DNA of 14,312 nt from an uncultured Spirochaetales bacterium (GCA_945947045.1 CAMEXG010000036.1:1-14312), one strand, 5' to 3'. Counted from the first letter of the stretch, positions 1 to 7,671 are shown. Program-made: numbers and translations. Notes: generated by a model from the letters alone, not told the origin.

Positions 1-929
1 GGTATGTTAATACTCGTAAGGCCTTTACATCCATAGAAGGCTCTGTCTCCTATTGAGGTGACGGATTCCGGAATTGAATATTCTGATTCAGTCTTGCCTT
101 TTGGATAACAGATGATTGTTTTTCCTGTCCTGTCAAACAACACACCGTCTATTGACTTGTAGCATTTATTATTTTCCGAAACATTTATTTGACTGAGATT
201 GGCACACTCAGAGAAGGCATCTCTTCCTATTGAAGTGACGGAGTCCGGGATTGTAATTCTACTGAGGAAGTAACTTTTTCTGAATGCTTCTCCGCCAATT
301 GAAGTGACAGGAATTCCATTGAGTGAATTAGGAATATTAAAATGATGATAGACCTCTGTTTCAAGCTTCAAATAGTCAGTCATCTCAATGACTCCGTTCA
401 TATCGATACTAAGAAAGTATGTAGTTATATAAACTTTGAAATTAATCTCTTCTTCTGAATATAATAGTTCAAAGAATGCACCTGTAACAATTTTGCTATC
501 TCCTTCCTTTATCCATCCATAAACCGTAAATTCTTCGCCCAAATAATCAACGGAAGGGAAACGATACTTTTCACCAGCCTTGTAGTAGCCGTCCTTTATG
601 AGCTTTTGACCATCGTAGAAAGAAACATGGACCAACGACCTATCCCTCCAGACTGAATAGAGTGTAATGTCGTCGACAATAGGGGTGCTGAAATCAAAAA
701 GATCCGATCCTCCTTTTGTGAGACTCCATCCTACAAATCTGTATCCTTCCCTTGTAGGTATAGGAAGGGTGACAGTTTTGCCTGGTTCAATCTCTAAATT
801 CGTAAATACACTTCCGTCGTAGTCGACAAATGTGACGCATATCTTTTCATTTGGTGATTCTGCATTGCATGAAACAAGCAACGTTGACGAACAATTATCG
901 AGTGTTGGAACAATGGTATCAAGGTTCAT
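1..929 (-). CDS. InlB-repeat / BspA-like leucine-rich repeat protein (5' part, runs off left edge)
   Basis: The minus-strand frame is open from an ATG at 929 to the window edge, about 309 codons, with no stop. A GAGAGG ribosome binding site lies about 8 nt upstream of the ATG. Residues about 35-80 look like an InlB_B / Listeria-Bacteroides repeat (a GYRFVGWS core, then ITLYSVW). A second, weaker copy follows (VSFYDGQKL, then EEFTVYGWIKEGD). From about residue 190 there are BspA-type LRR_5 repeats with VTSIGGEAF, IPDSVTSIGRDAFSEC and IPESVTSIGDRAFYGC. Such proteins are usually surface adhesins or repeat scaffolds. The N-terminus (MNLDTIVPTLDNCSS) shows no signal peptide, so export by the general secretory route is not supported. 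The C-terminus and any anchor lie outside the window. The gene is divergent from the adjacent R-M genes and is probably not part of the defence function. Confidence 0.85.
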   Translation of the reverse strand, partial: MNLDTIVPTLDNCSSTLLVSCNAESPNEKICVTFVDYDGSVFTNLEIEPGKTVTLPIPTREGYRFVGWSLTKGGSDLFDFSTPIVDDITLYSVWRDRSLVHVSFYDGQKLIKDGYYKAGEKYRFPSVDYLGEEFTVYGWIKEGDSKIVTGAFFELLYSEEEINFKVYITTYFLSIDMNGVIEMTDYLKLETEVYHHFNIPNSLNGIPVTSIGGEAFRKSYFLSRITIPDSVTSIGRDAFSECANLSQINVSENNKCYKSIDGVLFDRTGKTIICYPKGKTESEYSIPESVTSIGDRAFYGCKGLTSINI

Positions 930-1141
930 TTTGAATTTCCTCTCTAGGGTTAGAACATCTACTTTTATAGTATCTCATTTTTCCGATATTAGATGATTTT
1001 TTTTTAAGATGTGTGGTGTTTTGAAAAAAAAGGAACAAAGTACCAATTCAATAATCTTTACATCACCACATTTAATTAGAGCAAACGGATATGAGATTAA
1101 TTCTACTTTAAAAAAATAATTAGGATATTCATTTTTTGATC

Positions 1142-1171
1142 TTGCTTATTGTCCCGAGGATCGGCTATTAT
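1142..1171 (+). promoter_or_regulatory. Putative promoter of the Sau3AI-type methyltransferase, with two GATC sites
   Basis: TTGCTT (1142-1147) and TATTAT (1166-1171) are separated by 18 bp, which fits a sigma-70-type -35/-10 pair. Transcription would start near 1178, just before the TGAGG ribosome binding site and the ATG at 1189. One GATC lies at 1138-1141 next to the -35 and another at 1159-1162 inside the spacer, so the likely methylation target of the encoded enzyme sits in its own promoter. The match to consensus is only moderate. Confidence 0.45.
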
Positions 1172-1188
1172 ACAAAGTGAGGTTGATT

Positions 1189-2388
1189 ATGGACAGGAAG
1201 AAAATGGACGTCGTCGAACTCTTCGCTGGTGTCGGAGGGTTCAGGCTCGGACTGGAAAAGAGCGGATGGAACACAGTATTTGCAAACCAATGGGAACCAG
1301 GGGCGAAGACCCAGTGGGCGTTCGACTGCTACAACAGGCATTTCCCCGATTCGACAAACTCCAACCAGGACATCGCAACCGTGGATGCCAAGGACATCCC
1401 CGACCACACCCTCCTCTGCGGGGGCTTTCCATGCCAGGACTACTCCGTCGCCTCCACACTCGCCGTTTCCAAAGGCATACAGGGAAAGAAGGGCGTCCTA
1501 TGGTGGGAGATAAGAAGGATTGCAGAGGAGAAGAAGCCAAGGTTCATCCTCCTCGAGAACGTCGACAGGCTCCTCAAGTCACCTGCAAAACAGCGTGGAC
1601 GTGACTTCGGCATCATCCTCTCATGCCTCAATGCACTGGGCTACTCCGTAGAATGGAGGGTCATAAACGCAGCGGACTACGGCTTCGTGCAGAGACGCAG
1701 GAGGACGTTCATATTCGCAACGAGGGATGCCTCAATCAAGAAGAAGCTCTACGGAACCGGAAATGCAGGAACAATCCTCACCTCCTCCGGATTCTTCGCA
1801 CCTTCATTCCCATGTACGAAGAAGGATGCCAATGCGGACTCAGTTTCAATCCAAATCCCTACAGACCTAGTCAAGCTCTCCGACAGCTTCGGTACACCTT
1901 TCGGAAACTGCGGATACTGCGTAGACTTCACTGCAAGGACCTGCGACGTAACGCCAGTATATGACGGACCACGCACCACGCTGGGCGACATACTCGTCAA
2001 GGATGCTGATGAGAAATACTATGTAAGCGAAAAAGATATTCCGAAATGGGAATATATGAAAGGAGCAAAGAAAGAGAAAAGAGTCACGAAGGAAGGGTTC
2101 GAATACAACTACTCCGAAGGCCCCATCGCCTACCCGGACTACCTCGACCGCCCCGCAAGGACCATGCTAACCTCCGAAGGCTCCAAGAACAGGTCGTCCC
2201 ATATCATCAGAGATCCGAATACGGGAAGGCTCAGGATACTTACCCCTGTGGAGTGCGAGAGGATAGACGGCTTCCCTGACAACTGGACGGAAGGCATGAC
2301 CGACAGGATGAGGTACTTCTGCATGGGCAACGCCCTGGTGGTTGGGCTCATAGAGCTTATGGGAGAGAGAATAAGAGACCTCATGTGA
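1189..2388 (+). CDS. DNA (cytosine-5-)-methyltransferase, M.Sau3AI-like
   Basis: This 399-aa enzyme transfers a methyl group from S-adenosylmethionine to C5 of cytosine and should protect the host from the endonuclease encoded next to it. Motif I is ELFAGVGGFRLGLE (about 10-23). Motif IV is GGFPCQDYS with catalytic Cys82. Motif VI is ENV (123-125) and motif VIII is QRRRR (168-172). Motif IX is RPARTMLTSEG, and motif X is GNALVVGLIELMG at the C-terminus. Length and the DYSVA context after PCQ fit the M.Sau3AI branch, so GATC is the likely target (inference). A GTG at 1177 is also in frame, but ATG 1189 has a TGAGG ribosome binding site 6 nt upstream and is preferred. Codon use (AGG, CTC, TCC) resembles the downstream nuclease and the recombinase at the right edge, not the operons between them. 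Confidence 0.93.
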   Translation: MDRKKMDVVELFAGVGGFRLGLEKSGWNTVFANQWEPGAKTQWAFDCYNRHFPDSTNSNQDIATVDAKDIPDHTLLCGGFPCQDYSVASTLAVSKGIQGKKGVLWWEIRRIAEEKKPRFILLENVDRLLKSPAKQRGRDFGIILSCLNALGYSVEWRVINAADYGFVQRRRRTFIFATRDASIKKKLYGTGNAGTILTSSGFFAPSFPCTKKDANADSVSIQIPTDLVKLSDSFGTPFGNCGYCVDFTARTCDVTPVYDGPRTTLGDILVKDADEKYYVSEKDIPKWEYMKGAKKEKRVTKEGFEYNYSEGPIAYPDYLDRPARTMLTSEGSKNRSSHIIRDPNTGRLRILTPVECERIDGFPDNWTEGMTDRMRYFCMGNALVVGLIELMGERIRDLM

Positions 2389-2395
2389 TTTTCCG

Positions 2396-2422
2396 TTGTG
2401 TTCCAGATCTGGATGTTATAGA
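2396..2422 (+). promoter_or_regulatory. Possible separate promoter of the endonuclease gene with a GATC palindrome
   Basis: The 42-bp gap between methyltransferase and endonuclease contains a perfect 10-bp palindrome, CCAGATCTGG (2403-2412), centred on GATC. It is followed by TG-T-TATAGA (2414-2422), an extended -10-like element, and preceded by TTGTGT (2396-2401) at a short 15-bp spacing. If used, transcription would begin about 2 nt before the ATG at 2431, giving an almost leaderless mRNA. This agrees with the lack of a good ribosome binding site there. The promoter assignment is tentative. Confidence 0.25.
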
Positions 2423-2430
2423 CTTTTGTC

Positions 2431-3879
2431 ATGGCATCCCACAAGTACACGAGGAAGGATATAGAAAGACTGCTGGGAGATGCAGTCGGGAAGACCCTTG
2501 GAGAGGTTGATTCCAAGGGCGTTTTTCTTCGTGCGGAAAAGAATCCGAAGATCACAGGGATAGCGGGAGACGTCATCGAGCAGTCCGTCCTGGGATATCC
2601 CGCCAACTCAGACGGCGACCCAGACCTTGATGTGGACGGGACCCTCGTGGAGCTGAAGACAACTGGACTCAGAAAGAAGAACGGGGAGATTGAGGCGAAG
2701 GAGCCGATGTCCATAACAGCAGTAAGGATAGGTTCAATCCAGAAAGAGGATGACTTCGAGAAGAGCCACTTCTGGCTCAAATGCAGCAATCTCCTCATAG
2801 TTTTCTACCTGTATGCTTCAAAGGATACGGTGAACGCACTGGGGTATAGGGACTTCCCCATCATGGACTACTGCTTCAACGAATTCTCGGATGAGGACAA
2901 AGACACACTCAGGAACGACTGGACGATTGTCAGGGACTTCCTCCGGGAACTGGACACACTCCCCTGCCCCGAGAATGAATACCCCAGGCTTTCCAGCGAA
3001 CTGAGGGATAGGCTTGCATTGATAGACACTGCACCGAAGTACCCGCATCCTCCGAGGTTCCGCCTTAAGAGGACATTTGTCACATCAATATATATCAACT
3101 CACTGAAAAGGAAGAAAAGGAAAGACGGCTCCCTGGACGAGCAGATAGATTCCTATGCGGAGCTTGACGCAAAGTGCAGGAGCGTAAGGCTGAGATTCGG
3201 GGGTATGTCCTTGTCACAGATTGCAGAGGAGCTTGGAATCGACATAAGGATTGCCAAGAACAACTCCGAGCAAATCGTCTCCAGGATGATAGGCGGTAAG
3301 GCGAAGAAGATGAGCGGCATAGAGCTTTTCCAGAAGTTCGGGATCTCGTGCAAGACGGTCGTCCTTACGGAAAAGGGAGGAAGGACCGAGGACATGAAGC
3401 TCTTTCCCCTCGACCTGGATGAAATTCAGGATGCTGAGGTTTCATTCGAGGATTCATCATTCTTCGACTACTTTTGGAACCACCAGCTCCTTGCAGCAGT
3501 ATTCCAGGAGCCTTACGACAAGTGCCCTTACGGGGAGATTGTCTTCCGTGGTTTCAAGAGGATGACCATGCCAGAGAGCTTCATCGAAGGAGAAGCCCAT
3601 AAGCTATTCATGGACATAAGGTCGCTGATTCTTGAGGACAGGCTCCGTGATGAGATCGTATGCAACAAGGATGGAACTCCCAGGATTAACCTGAACGGCA
3701 CTGTATCCACAGCACCCAACTTTCCTAAATCCAAGGACGGCAACCTCTTCATACGTGGAGGCGGCACCGACTCATTGGACAAGCCTGTCGTGGTCAACGG
3801 CGTCCATATGTACCGCCAGTCCGTATGGTGCAAGGGTGTCTACATCGTAAGCCAGCTAGAGGGGAAGGAGTATTGCTGA
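2431..3879 (+). CDS. Type II restriction endonuclease, Sau3AI/MutH family
   Basis: This 482-aa protein is close to Sau3AI in length and directly follows its methyltransferase. The N-terminal MutH-like domain carries the catalytic pattern: Glu50 (GDVIEQSVLG), then an Asp-rich stretch DGDPDLDVDG (Asp65 or Asp67), then VELKTT with Glu74 and Lys76. This is the E...D...ExK arrangement of MutH and Sau3AI, which coordinates the metal ion and cuts DNA. In Sau3AI a second, catalytically inactive MutH-like domain acts as an allosteric DNA-binding module. The C-terminal half here (about 290-482) is the right size for it and shows no ExK motif. Between them, KRKKRKDGSLDEQ (about 226-238) is a basic linker. 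Predicted role: cleavage of unmodified GATC in incoming DNA. The start has no strong ribosome binding site. GATC specificity is inferred from family resemblance. Confidence 0.9.
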   Translation: MASHKYTRKDIERLLGDAVGKTLGEVDSKGVFLRAEKNPKITGIAGDVIEQSVLGYPANSDGDPDLDVDGTLVELKTTGLRKKNGEIEAKEPMSITAVRIGSIQKEDDFEKSHFWLKCSNLLIVFYLYASKDTVNALGYRDFPIMDYCFNEFSDEDKDTLRNDWTIVRDFLRELDTLPCPENEYPRLSSELRDRLALIDTAPKYPHPPRFRLKRTFVTSIYINSLKRKKRKDGSLDEQIDSYAELDAKCRSVRLRFGGMSLSQIAEELGIDIRIAKNNSEQIVSRMIGGKAKKMSGIELFQKFGISCKTVVLTEKGGRTEDMKLFPLDLDEIQDAEVSFEDSSFFDYFWNHQLLAAVFQEPYDKCPYGEIVFRGFKRMTMPESFIEGEAHKLFMDIRSLILEDRLRDEIVCNKDGTPRINLNGTVSTAPNFPKSKDGNLFIRGGGTDSLDKPVVVNGVHMYRQSVWCKGVYIVSQLEGKEYC

Positions 3880-3926
3880 GTATAGAACAATCACTGCCTA
3901 GTTGCAGAATATTCAATTTCCTTTAC

Positions 3927-5705
3927 CTAGTCTTCAACCCCTTGTAAAAATCCATATCTTCCATATTCGTTACTCTTTGTAAACTCTATAATATTTGTTT
4001 CTCCATGCCAAAAGGTAGGTATTTCATTCTCAATAAAAATAATCTGACCTATATCGTTCTGATTGCTGCTTATATATTCATACAATCTAGACTTCATACT
4101 GTTATAATCATCAGTATTGGATACTTCCATAAGTGCCATTGTCGGAGAATCAAAAACGAGAAATCCAGGATACGTTTTTCCATGAGAAAGCATATATGAC
4201 CTCATAGCGATTTCAACAACGGTATTCAACAAAGAACGGTAGCCTTGTCCCTCATTACGCTTCTGATTACCGTTCACTATGACATCAAAATCATCTTTAT
4301 CAAAAATGCTCGTTAAATAATTTTTATATCCTATCTCTATCAAAATAGATTCGATTGATTTGCTGATATCACGGAAAAAATCATCTTCAAAATAATCCCT
4401 TGGTACAAACTCTCTTTTTTCGATACTAGTCGCTTCCACATTAGAAACATCTTTTTCCAGTTCAACTTTGATTTTTACCAAAGACTCCTTTTCTGATATA
4501 ATCTGCAAGCGACTTTCATGTGATTGAATCTGCTTTTGCAAGGAGTTTAATTCAGGAAGAATCTCTTTGTTCAGTTCCTCCTGCATATTCGATACATCAT
4601 TGTTTATTTCTTGGATTTTTTCTTTTTTTTGACCGATGGTAGATTCAACACTCTCTATTGCTTTTACCAAATCAGTTTTAAGCATACTGATCTGATTCTT
4701 TTCTGATATTGCAACCGCCAAGTATTGGTCTTCCTGTTCTTCGTGGAGAGGTCCATTGCAAAAGGGGCAAATTGAAGAATGAGGTATTTTAGAAATAGTT
4801 TTATTACCATCTTCGAGAAACCCTAGACGTAGCAAATCTGAATCATACTGCCCCATCAAAACATGGTATCTATCTAGAACAATATTTAGTTCAGTCAGCT
4901 CCTTTTCAAGAGAGCATCGACTTACTGTATATTCTCTAATCCTGTTTGAAACGAAAACTGATTCTTTTTCAAGATTTGAAATCCTGTTTGCTATTTTTTC
5001 AATATTTACTGAATAATCAGGAGAGGTACAATCTCCTAATGATTCATCTAATGATGATATCTGCTTTGACAAAGCTACCAGTTTTTGATCTATATATTTA
5101 TGTAATACTTCTTTTTTAATCTTCTTTTCTCTTTCAGTTTCATTGTCTGAAAAATACTTTGCATCAATTCCGTACAATAGATAAAGCATTACGGACAAGC
5201 AGGGCGTGTAGTTATATACTCCACCTTTCGAAGATATCAATATTGGAGGACTGGTAGAAATACGTTCCTCATCAATCAACATGAGTTGAAGCATTGAGCG
5301 GAATGTAAGTGCCTGCTGATCTCGACTCTGGGTTCTATAAATCTTTGTCTTTGGTGGGATTTCTGTCATTGACAAAAGAATATCTCTATATTGTTTAGCC
5401 GTAATTCTTTCATACTCTGATTCGCAATCTTTTCTAAACGAGTAGATTCTCGATGAAGATACATCTCTTTTTACCCACATTTTATTTCCGTTGTTATTTA
5501 TCAAAGCTTCAACAAATAAATAGTCTTCACTTTTATCTCCATATAAATCTTCTGCATCCAACAGATAATCAATGGTTTTGAAAATCAATGTTTTTCCTGT
5601 ATTTGAAGGACCGCAAACAACATTAAAGCCTTTAGTTAGCTCTATAACGGATACTCTCCCGAGTTTATCGGTAACCTTAATTACCTCAAAATAAAATCCA
5701 GCCAC
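3927..5705 (-). CDS. ABC-3C system Rad50/SMC-like ATPase
   Basis: This 592-aa protein has a split ABC ATPase head around a long coiled coil. Walker A is GPSNTGKT (32-39). Two charged helical stretches (about 190-300 and 325-430) flank a CPFC motif (313-316) resembling half of a Rad50 zinc hook. A signature-like GQGYRS lies at about 486-491. Walker B is FLVFDSP (515-521), with Ser in place of the usual catalytic Glu, as in several defence-associated ABC/AAA_13-like ATPases. The GTG start at 5705 has AGGAGG 9 nt upstream. It is the last gene of the minus-strand operon, 17 nt after the middle component. In ABC-3C systems the ATPase is thought to sense abnormal DNA or replication structures and release the effector (family knowledge, role inferred). 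It converges on the Sau3AI-like gene with only 47 bp between. Confidence 0.85.
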   Translation of the reverse strand: MAGFYFEVIKVTDKLGRVSVIELTKGFNVVCGPSNTGKTLIFKTIDYLLDAEDLYGDKSEDYLFVEALINNNGNKMWVKRDVSSSRIYSFRKDCESEYERITAKQYRDILLSMTEIPPKTKIYRTQSRDQQALTFRSMLQLMLIDEERISTSPPILISSKGGVYNYTPCLSVMLYLLYGIDAKYFSDNETEREKKIKKEVLHKYIDQKLVALSKQISSLDESLGDCTSPDYSVNIEKIANRISNLEKESVFVSNRIREYTVSRCSLEKELTELNIVLDRYHVLMGQYDSDLLRLGFLEDGNKTISKIPHSSICPFCNGPLHEEQEDQYLAVAISEKNQISMLKTDLVKAIESVESTIGQKKEKIQEINNDVSNMQEELNKEILPELNSLQKQIQSHESRLQIISEKESLVKIKVELEKDVSNVEATSIEKREFVPRDYFEDDFFRDISKSIESILIEIGYKNYLTSIFDKDDFDVIVNGNQKRNEGQGYRSLLNTVVEIAMRSYMLSHGKTYPGFLVFDSPTMALMEVSNTDDYNSMKSRLYEYISSNQNDIGQIIFIENEIPTFWHGETNIIEFTKSNEYGRYGFLQGVED

Positions 5706-5722
5706 GATACTCTTCCTCCTAA

Positions 5723-6145
5723 TTATGCATTCATAATAAAAGAAACTATTTCTCTGTCACTCTTATCTTGTAAATACATAGAAACCTTCTCGTATGTTCT
5801 CCTAAAACAGTCAGCATATTCCCCTAAAAATTGGGAACTAGCATAGAACCCTTTTCCTGTAATTGAATACAAAAAAATGTTTTGTTCAACCTTTGGATTG
5901 AGTAGTCCACTCCTGACTAGATGAATAATACTTTCATGAACGACATTTTTTCTGTAAGCATACTCAGCAAGGATAAATTCTCCGTCGCCATTAAGATTAA
6001 TTTCCGTTATTCCATATTTATGGGCATAAGTCGAAATGAAATCGATAGATGCAATTCTAGACTCTGTCATAGCCCCACCGTATACAGACAATCCTAACAA
6101 AATACGGAAAGATATTTCAGATACGCTGTTCAGAGATGTATCCAT
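5723..6145 (-). CDS. ABC-3C middle component, small winged-helix-like protein
   Basis: This is a 140-aa protein between the C-terminal-domain protein and the ATPase. Its position, size and fold features match ABC-3C middle components. A central helical part (ILAEYAYRKNVVHESIIHLVRSGLL) leads into a beta-wing-like segment (NIFLYSITGKGFYAS), as in small winged-helix adaptors. I assign the start to the ATG at 6145, which shares its A with the TAA stop of the upstream gene (TAATG) and has AAGGA at reasonable spacing. An earlier in-frame ATG at 6157 would add four residues but sits directly against the purine tract. It probably bridges the ATPase and effector. No catalytic residues are visible. The family call rests on gene order and general pattern more than on any unique motif. 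Confidence 0.7.
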   Translation of the reverse strand: MDTSLNSVSEISFRILLGLSVYGGAMTESRIASIDFISTYAHKYGITEINLNGDGEFILAEYAYRKNVVHESIIHLVRSGLLNPKVEQNIFLYSITGKGFYASSQFLGEYADCFRRTYEKVSMYLQDKSDREIVSFIMNA

Positions 6146-7110
6146 TACTTTACCCATCCTTTTATCTTTTCTTCATTCACAAGAATGTGGCATGTCCCTT
6201 TTTTCTCAGCTGGACCAACCCATTTTGTGTTCCGTTCCAAGTCTGTTCTTCCTGTTTGGATTACACCAGCAGTTCTCAAAACTGAGGCCAAGCAATCCAA
6301 GCCATCTCTATGTTCACGCTCCCATTCATCGATAACGCCTTCATAGATTTCGATTTCAAATGCGTCAAATGGTGTTTTGTTCTTAGGAAATACATCTCGA
6401 CAATTTCTTCTTAGAGCTTCTGCCTTAAAAAAATCCTCTCGATATCTTTTTACTCTTCCAGCGTATTCTTTATTTGACATTGCTCTTTCATATGTGTATT
6501 CATCATGCTCTTTATCACTTATTGCTTCTATGATTGCAGATATATATGGCAACTCCCTACTATCTAATTCTTCAGGAACATGCGGAATAGGAATTGGACA
6601 TTCCATTGCTTTCTTTCGTTGCGATTCTGTCATACCATAGGAATTATTTCGCTGTCCGACATAGACAAATACTTCAACCAAAAAAGCAGCAAAACAGTCT
6701 AGATTATTCTGGGCTTTTTCGCAGAAATCTTTTAATACACCTCTTTCTGATTCAACTATTTCGTTATCATTATCGATTAGCACAAATAGTGCATCGGCAA
6801 GAATCTTTCTTTTCTCCATAGTGATAAATGGCAAGACATCAGTTCTAAAATATGGGATACAAACATTTCTGAAATTTTCTCTAGAAAAAGCTTCAACAAT
6901 ACTTGATGGAAGATTTCCAAGGTTATCTTGTCGATTAACAATTTGGCTTACCTTTGTCTTACTGAAATAATATGGTTCGCCAGATTTATTTTTTAGGCCA
7001 TACCTATCAATTACTTCAGAAAAAAGAAGATTCATTAATTCTTGATCTGATATTTTTTCGTTCCATGCATTTTTAATCACTTTTACATACTCTGAAAGAA
7101 CCAATTCCAT
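6145..7110 (-). CDS. ABC-3C effector-position protein with ABC-3C C-terminal domain
   Basis: This 321-aa protein is the first gene of the ABC-3C operon. The C-terminal 70 residues (FEIEIYEGVIDEWEREH, then WVGPAEKKGTCHILVNEEKIKGWV) look like the conserved C-terminal domain of ABC-3C effectors, which couples them to the middle component and ATPase. The N-terminal about 100 residues are helical and include KVSQIVNRQDNLGNLPSSIVEAF, a segment I cannot assign. I see no PD-(D/E)xK, HNH, TIR or HEPN signature and no membrane segment, so the toxic activity is unknown. AGGAGG lies 14 nt upstream of the ATG at 7110 and 11 nt from a TTG codon at 7113, so the TTG could be the true start. The gene overlaps the next one by the TAATG junction, indicating translational coupling. 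Confidence 0.7.
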   Translation of the reverse strand: MELVLSEYVKVIKNAWNEKISDQELMNLLFSEVIDRYGLKNKSGEPYYFSKTKVSQIVNRQDNLGNLPSSIVEAFSRENFRNVCIPYFRTDVLPFITMEKRKILADALFVLIDNDNEIVESERGVLKDFCEKAQNNLDCFAAFLVEVFVYVGQRNNSYGMTESQRKKAMECPIPIPHVPEELDSRELPYISAIIEAISDKEHDEYTYERAMSNKEYAGRVKRYREDFFKAEALRRNCRDVFPKNKTPFDAFEIEIYEGVIDEWEREHRDGLDCLASVLRTAGVIQTGRTDLERNTKWVGPAEKKGTCHILVNEEKIKGWVK

Positions 7111-7136
7111 CAATTACGCTATTTCCTCCTAGCTAC

Positions 7137-7142
7137 ATTGTA
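7137..7142 (-). promoter_or_regulatory. Possible -10 element of the ABC-3C operon
   Basis: Read on the minus strand, TACAAT lies 27 nt upstream of the ATG at 7110 and just ahead of the AGGAGG at 7130-7125. No good -35 is seen at the right distance (CTTTAA at best), so if real it is weak or activator-dependent. The palindromes at 7164-7214 lie immediately upstream. Confidence 0.3.
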
Positions 7143-7163
7143 CAACAAGTTTTTTACTCTTAA

Positions 7164-7214
7164 AGGTATTACCTGTTGATTATCAACGTAAAGTTTCATG
7201 GTTTCAGAAACTTT
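7164..7214. promoter_or_regulatory. Cluster of three abutting palindromes between divergent transcripts (putative operators)
   Basis: The space between the ABC-3C operon and the plus-strand acidic ORF holds three inverted repeats end to end. AGGTA-T-TACCT is at 7164-7174, and GTTGAT-T-ATCAAC at 7175-7187. AAAGTTTC (7190-7197) pairs with GAAACTTT (7207-7214) across 9 nt, with a nested GTTTC-A-GAAAC at 7201-7211. The density and position suggest binding sites for dimeric regulators serving both directions. The proteins that bind are not identified. Confidence 0.5.
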
Positions 7215-7269
7215 ATGTAAACGACAAGTCTCGATATGAAAAGTACATTCGTTTCATCAGGAGACACAA

Positions 7270-7413
7270 ATGGATTTAAAAAAACTACAACCAACTATGC
7301 TCATGGACGGGTTGGATGATGAAGAGCTTCCTCTTCATCCAGAAATGCTAGAGCCAGAAGAAGACGAATATGAAAGAGGATTAAGGGAAGTAGTTGAATT
7401 CAACACTCATTAA
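7270..7413 (+). CDS. Small highly acidic protein, 47 aa
   Basis: The ATG at 7270 is preceded by AGGAG with 7 nt spacing, a good ribosome binding site. The ORF ends with TAA at 7411-7413. The peptide has 15 Asp/Glu against 4 Lys/Arg, for example GLDDEELPLHPE and EPEEDEYERG, with hydrophobic residues spaced among the acids. It has no signal peptide or membrane segment. I do not recognise a family. It comes first on the plus strand after the palindrome cluster and precedes a folded RNA region and the sigma-like gene, so it may share their transcript. Small acidic proteins next to DNA-acting systems can be DNA mimics, inhibitors or regulators, but nothing here proves any of these roles. Confidence 0.6.
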   Translation: MDLKKLQPTMLMDGLDDEELPLHPEMLEPEEDEYERGLREVVEFNTH

Positions 7414-7451
7414 CAACACAAAAAAAGCAGAAAAACTCACGTAAATAAACA

Positions 7452-7670
7452 TGGTCAAATAAGACCAGAACAACAGGTGCTGCCATGGATTGGCCATCCA
7501 TGAACAGCAAAGAACTTAGAAAAGTCCTTGAGAGGCAAAGGTACCTTCAGCACCCTCTCCAGGCGATACCCTCAATGACGGCAAGCTGAAGCCGTCGAGG
7601 TCTAGGTGGGGTAACCCCTATGACCAATATCAGCATAAAGGCAGCGATTGCTCCACCTCTGGAGACAATC
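7452..7670 (+). ncRNA. Structured leader RNA with possible Shine-Dalgarno switch
   Basis: About 220 nt before the sigma-like gene fold into consecutive hairpins. TGGTC/GACCA pairs at 7452-7467. GCTG and CATGGAT pair with ATCCATG and CAGC at 7479-7508. CCTtGAGAGG pairs with CCTCTCcAGG (7526-7535 with 7554-7563). CCTC plus GACGGC pair with GCCGTC plus GAGG (7570-7600). A GGTC/TAGG stem with a possible GUAA tetraloop spans 7599-7625. The loop sequence TTCAGC (7546-7551) is complementary to GCTGAA in the next loop (7585-7590), a likely kissing interaction. The last hairpin (GATTG CTCCA / TGGAG a CAATC, 7646-7670) buries the GGAG ribosome binding site. AGGTGGGG (7604-7611) can pair instead with CTCCACCT (7651-7658) and free it. 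This is riboswitch- or attenuator-like. I recognise no known class. Confidence 0.6.
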
Positions 7671-7671
7671 A

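Noticed and set aside
1012..1070. Inverted repeat TGTGGTG/CACCACA between the divergent left genes
   Set aside because: Seven base pairs with a 45-nt AT-rich spacer and no link to a promoter element; it could be chance.
3880..3926. Bidirectional terminator between the convergent endonuclease and ATPase genes
   Set aside because: Only a 4-bp stem (CTGC/GCAG) with no T-tract on either strand; too weak to call.
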